A stretch of 64,000 nucleotides of DNA from an uncultured Oscillibacter sp. (GTDB lineage: Bacteria; Bacillota; Clostridia; Oscillospirales; Oscillospiraceae). Where the stretch lies: positions 1-64,000 of the forward strand of contig CAJTKE010000015.1 of assembly GCA_910576865.1 (NCBI GenBank), in the 5' to 3' direction. The translations under genes and the position numbers were made by a program. Under the pieces are notes generated by a model. The model was given only the letters and a program-made list of their open reading frames with translations, was not told the DNA's origin and made no database searches. Shown piece by piece: positions 16,932-23,293 of this stretch (the first letter of the stretch is position 1; the number at the start of each line of letters is the position of its first letter).

Positions 16932-17032
16932 ATCTCTTTCCACGCTCCGCGCTCTCCCCGCCCCGGCCGGGACAGGCGGAAAAACAGATAAAAATCCCGG
17001 GGTTCTCCCCTGATTTTTGTAGCCTATGGCGC

Positions 17033-17061
17033 TTGACGGACGGCGGCGGCGGTGCTATCGT
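17033..17061 (+). promoter_or_regulatory. Promoter of the antiporter gene
   Basis: TTGACG and TATCGT are separated by 17 bases, and the start codon lies about 40 bases downstream. Confidence 0.5.
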
Positions 17062-17099
17062 ACTCAATTATAACAGAATCGGAATCGAGGTACATCTCC

Positions 17100-18362
17100 A
17101 TGGATATTCTCATCAGTCTCTCCGCCGCCCTCATCGGGGGGCTGCTGCTGTCCCGCGTGGCCAAACGGCTGAAGCTGCCCGCCGTCACCGCCTATCTGGT
17201 GACGGGGCTGCTGCTGGGGCCCTTCTGTCTGGGGGCGCTGGGCGTCGCCGGCCTGGGCTTCGCCTCCATGGAGGCGGTGGAGCGTCTGAACATCCTCTCC
17301 CAGGTGGCCCTGGGCTTCATCGCCTTCACCATCGGCAACGAGTTCCGGGTGAGCCAATTGAAAACCATGGGCCGTCAGGCCATCGTCGTGGGCATCCTTC
17401 AGGCGGTGGCCGCCACGGTGATGGTGGACCTGGCGCTGGTCCTCCTCCATCTGATCCGGCCGGAGGTCATCTCCGTCTCCTCCGCCATCACACTGGGCTC
17501 CATCGCCGCCGCCACCGCTCCCGCCGCCACGCTGATGGTGGTCCGGCAGTACAAGGCCGACGGCCCCATGACCCGGCTTCTTCTGATGGTGGTGGCCATT
17601 GACGACGCGGTGGGTCTGGTCCTCTTCTCCGCCTCCTTCGGCGTGGCCGTGGCGTTGGAGAGCGGGGCCGTCAGCGTGGTGACGGTGCTGGTGGAGCCGG
17701 TGGTGGAAATCCTTCTCTCCCTGGGACTGGGAGCTCTGGCGGGAATCGCCCTCTACTGGGTGGAACAGTTCTTCCACTCCCGGAGCAAGCGCCTGTCCAT
17801 CTCCATCGGCTTCGTCCTGCTGACTGCGGGCCTGTCCATGAAGGAGTTCGAGGTGGGCGGCGTCCGCTGCGGCTTTTCCCTGCTGCTGGTGTGCATGATG
17901 ACCGGCACCCTGTTCTGCAACATCTGCGACTTCTCCGAGGAGCTGATGGGCCGGGTGGACGGCTGGACCGCCCCCCTGTTCGTGCTGTTTTTCGTCCTCT
18001 CCGGCGCGGAGCTGGACCTGTCCGTGCTGCGGAATCCCTCCGTGCTCCTCATCGGCTTCATCTACATCCTGGTCCGCTCCCTGGGCAAGTACATCGGGGC
18101 CTACGGCAGCTGCGCCCTCAGCGGCTGCGACGAGAAAATCCAGAAGTATCTGGGCATCACCCTGCTGCCCCAGGCCGGCGTGGCCCTGGGCATGGCCATC
18201 ACCGCCCAGGCCCTGGCCGACGGCGCGGTGGTGCGGAGCGTGGTCCTCTTCTCCGTGCTGGTCTACGAGCTGGTGGGCCCGGCGCTGACGAAGCGGGCTC
18301 TGCTTGCCGCCGGGGAAATCCAGCCCGAGGGCCGGACCTCCGCCCGGAAGAAAAACACCTGA
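17100..18362 (+). CDS. Cation:proton antiporter (CPA2/KefB-like)
   Basis: A 420-residue integral membrane protein of the monovalent cation:proton antiporter 2 family, with about 11-12 hydrophobic segments. Conserved stretches include KRLKLPAVTAYLVTGLLLGP in the N-terminal third and VVAIDDAVGLVLFS in the middle, which carries the paired aspartates expected for ion exchange. It has no TrkA-N or TrkA-C regulatory domain, unlike KefB and KefC. The start at 17100 follows CGAGG by 9 bases. The exchanged ion (Na+ or K+) cannot be told. It stands alone, divergent from the LacI operon. Confidence 0.85.
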   Translation: MDILISLSAALIGGLLLSRVAKRLKLPAVTAYLVTGLLLGPFCLGALGVAGLGFASMEAVERLNILSQVALGFIAFTIGNEFRVSQLKTMGRQAIVVGILQAVAATVMVDLALVLLHLIRPEVISVSSAITLGSIAAATAPAATLMVVRQYKADGPMTRLLLMVVAIDDAVGLVLFSASFGVAVALESGAVSVVTVLVEPVVEILLSLGLGALAGIALYWVEQFFHSRSKRLSISIGFVLLTAGLSMKEFEVGGVRCGFSLLLVCMMTGTLFCNICDFSEELMGRVDGWTAPLFVLFFVLSGAELDLSVLRNPSVLLIGFIYILVRSLGKYIGAYGSCALSGCDEKIQKYLGITLLPQAGVALGMAITAQALADGAVVRSVVLFSVLVYELVGPALTKRALLAAGEIQPEGRTSARKKNT

Positions 18363-18436
18363 CCCACAAAACGCCCCCTCGAGGAGCCGGTGAAACGTCC
18401 CGGTTCCACCCTCTCCGGACCGAACAGGACGCGATA

Positions 18437-18474
18437 CGGCGGCGCCCCCGCTTCCAGGGGCGCCGCCGTTTTGT
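18437..18474. terminator. Terminator between the antiporter and carbamate kinase genes
   Basis: CGGCGGCGCCCC (18437-18448) pairs with 18457-18468 and is followed by TTTTGTT. It ends the antiporter transcript; the convergent carbamate kinase gene ends just beyond. Confidence 0.7.
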
Positions 18475-18493
18475 TCCGGGCTGCCGCCGCCCC

Positions 18494-19444
18494 TCAGGCG
18501 AAGGTCACCACGGTGCCCGTCTTCCCCTCCAGGGCGTCGATGGCCTTGTCCAGGGAGGTGATGATGGCTTTCTTGCCGGGGTCGTGGCGGACGAACTTCA
18601 TCGCCGCCTGGACCTTGGGCAGCATGCTGCCCGGGGCGAAGTGCCCCTCCTCCACATAGCGGGAGGCCTCCGCCAGGGACATGCGGCTCAGGCCCTTCTG
18701 GTCCGGCTTGCCCCAGTTGACGGCCACCTTCTCCACCTCCGTCAGGATCATCAGCACGTCGGCGTCCACCTGCTCCGCCAGCAGCTCCGCGGCGAAGTCC
18801 TTGTCAATCACCGCCGCCACGCCCTCCAGCCGGCCCTGGGCGGTCTCCACCACCGGGACGCCCCCGCCGCCGCAGGTGATGACGATGGTGTTGTCCCACA
18901 GGTCCCGGACCTGTCCGATTTCCACGATCCGCCGGGGCAGGGGCGAGGGCACCACCCGGCGGTATCCCCGCCCGGCGTCCTCCTTCATGGTGTAGCCCTT
19001 TTCCCGCTGGAGGGCCTCCGCCTCCTCCCGGCTGTAGAAGGGGCCGATGGGCTTGGTGGGATTCTGAAAGGCGGGGTCGTCCGCCTCCACCACCATCTGG
19101 GTCACAAGGCTCACCACGGGGATGTTTTTGTTTCGCTTCGCCAGGGCGTAGCGCAGGGCCTGCTGAATGTGGTAGCCGATATAGCCCTGGCTCATGGCCC
19201 CGCAGACGTCGAAGGGCATGGCGGGAACCACCTCCCTGGCCGTCTCGCTGGCCAGGAGGATGCGGCCCACCTGGGGGCCGTTTCCGTGGACGATGGCCAC
19301 CTCATAGCCGTTCACGCTGAGCTCCGCCACGCGCTCGCAGGTCTCCCGCACCACGCTGAGCTGGGCCTCGGCGGTGGCGCCGCTGTCTTTGGACTGGAGG
19401 GCGTTGCCCCCCAGGGCGATGACTAATCTTTCCGCTTTTTCCAT
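18494..19444 (-). CDS. arcC: Carbamate kinase
   Basis: A 316-residue carbamate kinase, which makes ATP and carbamate from carbamoyl phosphate and ADP. Family motifs are clear: IALGGNAL at the start, VHGNGPQVG near residue 53, PMFDVCGAMSQGYIGY-type text (here AMPFDVCGAMSQGYIGY) near residue 75, TCGGGGVPV near residue 190 and GSMLPKVQA near residue 275. No arginine deiminase or ornithine carbamoyltransferase gene is nearby, so the source of carbamoyl phosphate (arginine, citrulline, agmatine or purine breakdown) is not shown by context. Confidence 0.93.
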   Translation of the reverse strand: MEKAERLVIALGGNALQSKDSGATAEAQLSVVRETCERVAELSVNGYEVAIVHGNGPQVGRILLASETAREVVPAMPFDVCGAMSQGYIGYHIQQALRYALAKRNKNIPVVSLVTQMVVEADDPAFQNPTKPIGPFYSREEAEALQREKGYTMKEDAGRGYRRVVPSPLPRRIVEIGQVRDLWDNTIVITCGGGGVPVVETAQGRLEGVAAVIDKDFAAELLAEQVDADVLMILTEVEKVAVNWGKPDQKGLSRMSLAEASRYVEEGHFAPGSMLPKVQAAMKFVRHDPGKKAIITSLDKAIDALEGKTGTVVTFA

Positions 19445-19547
19445 GGTACTCTCCTATCGCTGTCGTTTTCCGGTTCCGGGCATGGCGCCCTTCGCTCAGT
19501 CTTCCACCCGGGCGGGTTTTTATGAATCCGCGCTTCCGGTATATTTG

Positions 19548-19577
19548 TTGACAGCCGGAATATGGATATGGTATCAT
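19548..19577 (+). promoter_or_regulatory. Promoter of mntP
   Basis: TTGACA (19548-19553) and TATCAT (19572-19577), 18-base spacer. The resulting leader is only about 25 bases long, so there is no room for the yybP-ykoY manganese riboswitch that often precedes mntP genes. Confidence 0.65.
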
Positions 19578-19609
19578 CATGAAACCACATAGATATGGGA
19601 GGCTTCTCC

Positions 19610-20179
19610 ATGGATATTCTGGAACTGCTTTTGATTGCCGTGGGCCTCTCGATGGACGCCTTTGCCGTCTCCGTGTGCAAGGGCCTGTCCGTCCAGAGGC
19701 TGCGTCCCCGGCACTATCTGCTCACCGGCGCGTGGTTCGGCGGCTTTCAGGCCCTGATGCCCTTCATCGGCTTCCTGCTGGGCTCCACCTTTGACCAGTA
19801 CATCAACGCCTTCGACCACTGGATCGCTTTCGTCCTTCTGGCCCTCATCGGCGGCAACATGGTCAAGGAGAGCCTCGGCCGGGACGAGGAGTGCCACGAC
19901 GACTCCTTCGACCTCCGCACCATGTTCCTCCTGGCCGTAGCCACCAGCATCGACGCCCTGGCGGTGGGGGTCACCTTCGCCCTGCTGCCGGATGTACATA
20001 TCGCCGCCGCCGTATCCCTCATCGGGGGCACCACCTTCCTCCTCTCCGCCGCGGGACTGCGGGTCGGCAATGTCTTCGGCCTGCGCTACAAGGCCCGGGC
20101 GGAGCTGGCGGGGGGCGTCATTTTGATCCTCATTGGCGTCAAAATCCTCCTGGAGCACCTGGGGATTCTGGCTTTCTGA
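19610..20179 (+). CDS. mntP: Manganese efflux pump MntP
   Basis: A six-segment membrane protein of 189 residues that exports Mn(II). Two repeated halves each carry the family's conserved aspartate motif: GLSMDAFAVSVCKG in the first and VATSIDALAVGVTFAL in the second. The start at 19610 follows GGGAGG by 7 bases; an ATG 15 bases upstream has no site. It is a single-gene unit with its own promoter and terminator. Confidence 0.93.
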   Translation: MDILELLLIAVGLSMDAFAVSVCKGLSVQRLRPRHYLLTGAWFGGFQALMPFIGFLLGSTFDQYINAFDHWIAFVLLALIGGNMVKESLGRDEECHDDSFDLRTMFLLAVATSIDALAVGVTFALLPDVHIAAAVSLIGGTTFLLSAAGLRVGNVFGLRYKARAELAGGVILILIGVKILLEHLGILAF

Positions 20180-20180
20180 C

Positions 20181-20217
20181 AAAAGCGCCCGCGCCGGGAA
20201 GACGGCGCGGGCGTTTC
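20181..20217. terminator. Terminator after mntP
   Basis: CGCCCGCGCCG (20186-20196) pairs with 20203-20213, flanked by AAAA before and TTT after. It can serve mntP and the convergent DUF4397 gene. Confidence 0.65.
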
Positions 20218-20225
20218 GCTGAGAT

Positions 20226-21242
20226 TCAGCGGTCCATCAGAATCAGATTCTGGATATTGTTCCGGTTGCTGCCGCTCTGGAGGAGATAGACGCTGTAAAT
20301 CGCGTTGCTGGTCACATCCAGATACAGCGAACCGAAGGTCTCGTGAGGCGGATAGACCCCCAGCCAAGCGGAATCCAGGGTCTCGATGTCCAGGTTGGCG
20401 GGCATGGCCTGCTGGTTCGTGTCGGCATAGAAGAACTGGTAGGTGCCGGGCATGATGCGCTTGAAGGCGGGGACCTCCTTGAACCGCAGGTCCGACCAGA
20501 CCACCCGGCCGTCACTCATGATCACGTCCAGAGGGCCGCTGTTATAGGCCAGATTCCCGATGCGGAAGCTGGAGTACCCGTTGGTGGGCGGACAGCAGCT
20601 GTCGGTGATCTGCATCAGATCCAGGCCACCGGCGGTGTTGATGATGGCGATGGTGGTGATTCCGTTGGACTGGAAGGGCATGGTTTTCTGGATGTAGACG
20701 TAGCCGTCGGTTCCCGTGACGGTCACCGTCTGGTAACCGCCGCTGACCCGGCCGTAGGTGGTGGCGGAAGCGTAGTTCAGCAGATTCACAAACCGGCGGC
20801 TGCCGATGAAAATCCGGAAGGCGGGGTAGCCGTAGCCCGCGTTCAGAAAACGCACCTTCGCCGCGCCGGGCCACACGCCGCCCACGACGCCGGGCAGGAC
20901 GATGATTCCGCCGCAGCTCCCGCCGGGGCAGGTCCAGACCTGGTTGCCGCCGCCAACGGTATTGCCGGGATAGACGGGGCCGCCCTCGCCGGGATTGGGC
21001 AGGGGAATCACGGGCTCCACCACGGCGCCGCCGTCGGTGCCGCCGGGATAGACAGGACCGCCCTCACCGGGATTGGGCAGGGGGATCACGGGCACCTGAC
21101 CGGGATCGGTCACACCGGTGTCCATGTTTCCGGGGTAGACGGGGCCCCCCTCACCCACGTTGGGCAGGGGAATCATGGGCTCATCGGCGTTGACCATCCT
21201 CCCCGCGGGTGAGGCAAGTTGCCGAATGACATTCTGTTCCAT
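20226..21242 (-). CDS. DUF4397 protein with N-terminal Pro/Gly repeats
   Basis: A 338-residue protein. Residues 22-90 hold three copies of a PxIPLPNPGEGGPVYPG unit, the first slightly diverged, followed by a Gly- and Cys-bearing stretch (CPGGSCGG). From about residue 125 a DUF4397 beta-sandwich domain begins (AKVRFLNAGYGYPAFRIFIG...). There is no signal peptide or anchor, which fits a protein deposited from inside the mother cell onto a spore better than a secreted one. The upstream 52-bp repeat resembles a sigma-K promoter. The spore-surface role is inference. A hairpin sits between the ribosome site and the ATG. Confidence 0.75.
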   Translation of the reverse strand: MEQNVIRQLASPAGRMVNADEPMIPLPNVGEGGPVYPGNMDTGVTDPGQVPVIPLPNPGEGGPVYPGGTDGGAVVEPVIPLPNPGEGGPVYPGNTVGGGNQVWTCPGGSCGGIIVLPGVVGGVWPGAAKVRFLNAGYGYPAFRIFIGSRRFVNLLNYASATTYGRVSGGYQTVTVTGTDGYVYIQKTMPFQSNGITTIAIINTAGGLDLMQITDSCCPPTNGYSSFRIGNLAYNSGPLDVIMSDGRVVWSDLRFKEVPAFKRIMPGTYQFFYADTNQQAMPANLDIETLDSAWLGVYPPHETFGSLYLDVTSNAIYSVYLLQSGSNRNNIQNLILMDR

Positions 21243-21250
21243 ATTAGCAG

Positions 21251-21278
21251 CCGGAAGCGAACTTCCGGCGTCCTCCTT
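21251..21278 (-). promoter_or_regulatory. Ribosome site separated from the start codon by a UUCG hairpin
   Basis: On the minus strand AAAGGAGG (21271-21278) is followed by CCGGAAG-TTCG-CTTCCGG (21251-21268) and then the ATG at 21242. The linear spacing of 28 bases is too long for initiation. With the hairpin folded, the effective spacing is about 11. Confidence 0.55.
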
Positions 21279-21279
21279 T

Positions 21280-21331
21280 CATCATGGGGCTATGACAGTC
21301 TATGCCGCAGGGCCGGGGCTGGTGCCTTCCC
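21280..21331. repeat. 52-bp direct repeat, copy A, with a sigma-K-like promoter on the minus strand
   Basis: Identical over 52 bases to 22671-22722. On the minus strand it contains AC, 17 bases, then CATAGACTG, close to the AC-N16/17-CATAnnnTA consensus of late mother-cell promoters. It lies 38 bases upstream of the DUF4397 start. Confidence 0.75.
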
Positions 21332-21651
21332 GGGGGCCGGGGGGGCGGGCCCCCCAGCCGCCCCCGCAGGGGCGGAACACCCCGAGGCCCGGCGCAACCA
21401 CGCCCCCGGAAACAACAGCGCCGGGCCGAGGAGCAAGCGACCAACGGGAGCGCGCAGGGCGCCCCGGGCCGGGCCCACGGAGCCAGGAGGCCCGGGGCGC
21501 CATTGCGGGGGGCCGCGCGAAGCGCAAAGCGGCCCGCAGGCCGCGCGGGGGGAGCCACCGCTTCCGTGCCAACAAGTGACGCACTCCCCTACATATAGTA
21601 GCAATATCTCTAAAAAGGTACAACCCCTGGGGGCCAGGGGGCCGAAGCCCC
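21332..21651. other. Very GC-rich stretch without a convincing gene
   Basis: The segment to about 21570 is extremely rich in C and G (for example GGGCCCCCC and GGCCCGGGG-type runs) and gives long open frames in several phases, all of low complexity. No ribosome site or family match supports any of them. A short AT-rich patch around 21590-21620 follows. It separates the HNH gene from repeat copy A. Confidence 0.5.
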
Positions 21652-21951
21652 CTAAACCCTGTACGGATACCAGTCCGGGGCATAGAGATCGGCGAGGTAT
21701 TCAACGCACGCCTGACGAAGTTCCGTCTGGTCCATCCAGTCCGCATACTCCGGCATGCGGGTCCCGTGGGCCACGGCGTGGCACCTCCAGCAGAGGGTGA
21801 TGAGGTTGTGGTGTGAGTCCCCGCCGCCCTCCGAGCGGGGGATGGCGTGGTGGACCTGGAGGCCACGGGGGCTGTCGCAGAGGGCGCAGGTGTAGCCGTC
21901 CCGTTTGTAGACGGCTTTTCGTACGGCGTTTTTGAGATTGGCAGAGATCAT
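21652..21951 (-). CDS. Small HNH endonuclease
   Basis: A 99-residue HNH nuclease. The motif is complete: a zinc pair (CALC), LQVHHAIPRSEGGGDSHHNLITLCWRCHAVAH with the catalytic HH, the central Asn, and the closing CWRC and His. The start at 21951 follows AAGGAGG by about 7 bases; the longer frame upstream runs through GC-rich noise. Stand-alone HNH proteins of this size occur in phages and as selfish homing enzymes. Here it lies between two 52-bp repeats with a small companion gene, in DNA far richer in GC than its own gene. Confidence 0.85.
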   Translation of the reverse strand: MISANLKNAVRKAVYKRDGYTCALCDSPRGLQVHHAIPRSEGGGDSHHNLITLCWRCHAVAHGTRMPEYADWMDQTELRQACVEYLADLYAPDWYPYRV

Positions 21952-22297
21952 GGTTTCGTCCTCCTTCGTTGAATGTGAGGCCGTAAAACCACGCCTTGCA
22001 AGGGCGGCGGGCCAGGGCCCCCACAGCCCGCAAGGGCGGCGGAGGGGGCGGGACGCCGGGAGGCCCGGAGGGCCGCACGGAGGCCCGCACACGCCGCCAG
22101 GGCGGGCGCAAGCCCGACCGGGGGCCCGGGAGGGTCCGCCGCTTGTCTCGACCCTTGCGGGGCGTGGTAGGCTTCACAGGATTCAACGGAGGGGGGCGGG
22201 GCCGTGATCTTTGTTCGATCGAACGATCGTTCGATTTCCGTCTTCAGGCGGGGCGGCGGAGCCTGGGCCCGGTCGCTTTGAGGGGGCGGTCGGGCCG
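21952..22297. other. GC-rich spacer upstream of the HNH gene, with an 18-bp palindrome
   Basis: The segment at about 22000-22190 is very GC-rich and codes for nothing recognisable. At 22218-22235 lies a perfect palindrome, ATCGAACGATCGTTCGAT, clearly different in composition from its surroundings. It may be an operator or a nuclease site. Confidence 0.5.
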
Positions 22298-22615
22298 TCA
22301 GCCACCGCCGCCGCCGCCGAAGTGGTCCACATAGGCGAGGAGGAAATCCTTCAGTACGCTGTATGGCGTTGTCTCGTGCTCCTCACAGATGGCCCGGAAC
22401 TTCTCGTAGACTTCCCTTCGGAGCTTTGTTGTCACCGTCCTCATCTCCCGCTCATCCCATGCGGCCTGACGGGGCCTTTCGTATCCGCTTCCGGCACCTA
22501 CGTTCCAAGATTCCTGGCGGTGCCGTACTGGATACGGTACTGGAGACCCCCAAGAATCCTGTAAAATTTCCTGTAGTTGCTCCATTCCGTGCTGTTCTTT
22601 TTCAAAATCCCGCAT
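22298..22615 (-). CDS. Small hypothetical protein, possibly ribbon-helix-helix, with a glycine tail
   Basis: A 105-residue protein. The middle and C-terminal part (MRTVTTKLRREVYEKFRAICEEHETTPYSVLKDFLLAYV, about residues 58-96) has the look of a ribbon-helix-helix DNA-binding protein: a short beta-like strand, then two helices. It ends in FGGGGGG. The ATG at 22615 is preceded by AAAGGA. It lies upstream of the HNH gene on the same strand and 56 bases downstream of repeat copy B. It may regulate the module, perhaps through the 22218-22235 palindrome, but this is inference. Confidence 0.55.
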   Translation of the reverse strand: MRDFEKEQHGMEQLQEILQDSWGSPVPYPVRHRQESWNVGAGSGYERPRQAAWDEREMRTVTTKLRREVYEKFRAICEEHETTPYSVLKDFLLAYVDHFGGGGGG

Positions 22616-22642
22616 GTTTTTTCCTTTCTGCCTATAGTAGCC

Positions 22643-22658
22643 TGTCCCGTAAGGGACA
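22643..22658. other. Hairpin in the leader of the small ribbon-helix-helix-like gene
   Basis: TGTCCC-GTAA-GGGACA, a 6-bp stem with a 4-base loop, lies between repeat copy B and the ribosome site. There is no T-run, so it is more likely a leader structure than a terminator. Confidence 0.4.
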
Positions 22659-22670
22659 TGCCTTGGTTGA

Positions 22671-22722
22671 CATCATGGGGCTATGACAGTCTATGCCGCA
22701 GGGCCGGGGCTGGTGCCTTCCC
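22671..22722. repeat. 52-bp direct repeat, copy B
   Basis: Identical to 21280-21331. Both copies lie just upstream of a minus-strand gene and carry the same sigma-K-like promoter elements. Sequence beyond the repeat shares only short GC-rich text. Confidence 0.75.
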
Positions 22723-22868
22723 TGCGGCCGGGGGCCTCCGCTTGTCAAGACATGATTTGCACGAATATCCCCCTCTTTTTTCTCCACTTCCGTCATTGCT
22801 TTTGGGAAGGGGGGAAGCTACAATATATAGCGGTTGCTTTTTTAGAATGATAGGAGGATTCGGCAGAT

Positions 22869-23114
22869 ATGGAATTGGGTTACGATCCGCTTTGGGATGA
22901 GCAGGGCCGGCTGCGGCAGGGCTGCACCGTGGGAGAGGCGCTGGCCTGGATGACGAAGTTCGGGGGCCGCACCGCCGGGGAGTCCGTCTGCATCAACGGC
23001 GTGGGGTACAAGATCGGACGCCTGCTCTACGGGCCGGAGCGGCCCGCCGTGGCGGACAAGCCCATCTCTCGGGTTTATGACGGCTATTACAGCCAGCTGA
23101 ATTTCAGCGTATGA
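22869..23114 (+). CDS. Small hypothetical protein
   Basis: An 81-residue soluble protein (MELGYDPLWDEQGRLRQGCTVGEALAWMTKFGGRTAGESVCINGVGYKIGRLLYG, shown in outline only by its first residues MELGYDPLWDEQ). An AGGAGG site lies 11 bases upstream. Base composition and codon use match the chromosome, so it is probably real. No family is recognised. It stands alone between repeat copy B and the histidine kinase. Confidence 0.55.
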   Translation: MELGYDPLWDEQGRLRQGCTVGEALAWMTKFGGRTAGESVCINGVGYKIGRLLYGPERPAVADKPISRVYDGYYSQLNFSV

Positions 23115-23293
23115 GTCTCCCAGCACTCAGGCGTGAGGCTTCCGGGCCCCGCGCCTGTCTCATTTCCTGCGGGAAAACCCCAGTCGACAGTTGACATCGG
23201 GGCTTTTTAACGTTAAAATATGAAGATGAGAAAGTTTCGCGGGCCGTCCCCCCTGGCCCGCCTGCATGCCCAGCCATATGGAGGAGAACGCCT

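Noticed and set aside
16689..16943. An 84-codon minus-strand frame in the LacI operator region
   Set aside because: It spans both operators and the likely promoter, has no ribosome site and resembles nothing.
19578..19609. A yybP-ykoY manganese riboswitch upstream of mntP
   Set aside because: The leader from the clear promoter to the start codon is only about 25-30 bases, too short for that riboswitch.
21290..22334. Several overlapping Pro/Gly/Arg-rich frames around the HNH gene
   Set aside because: They arise from extreme GC content in several phases at once and none has a ribosome site.
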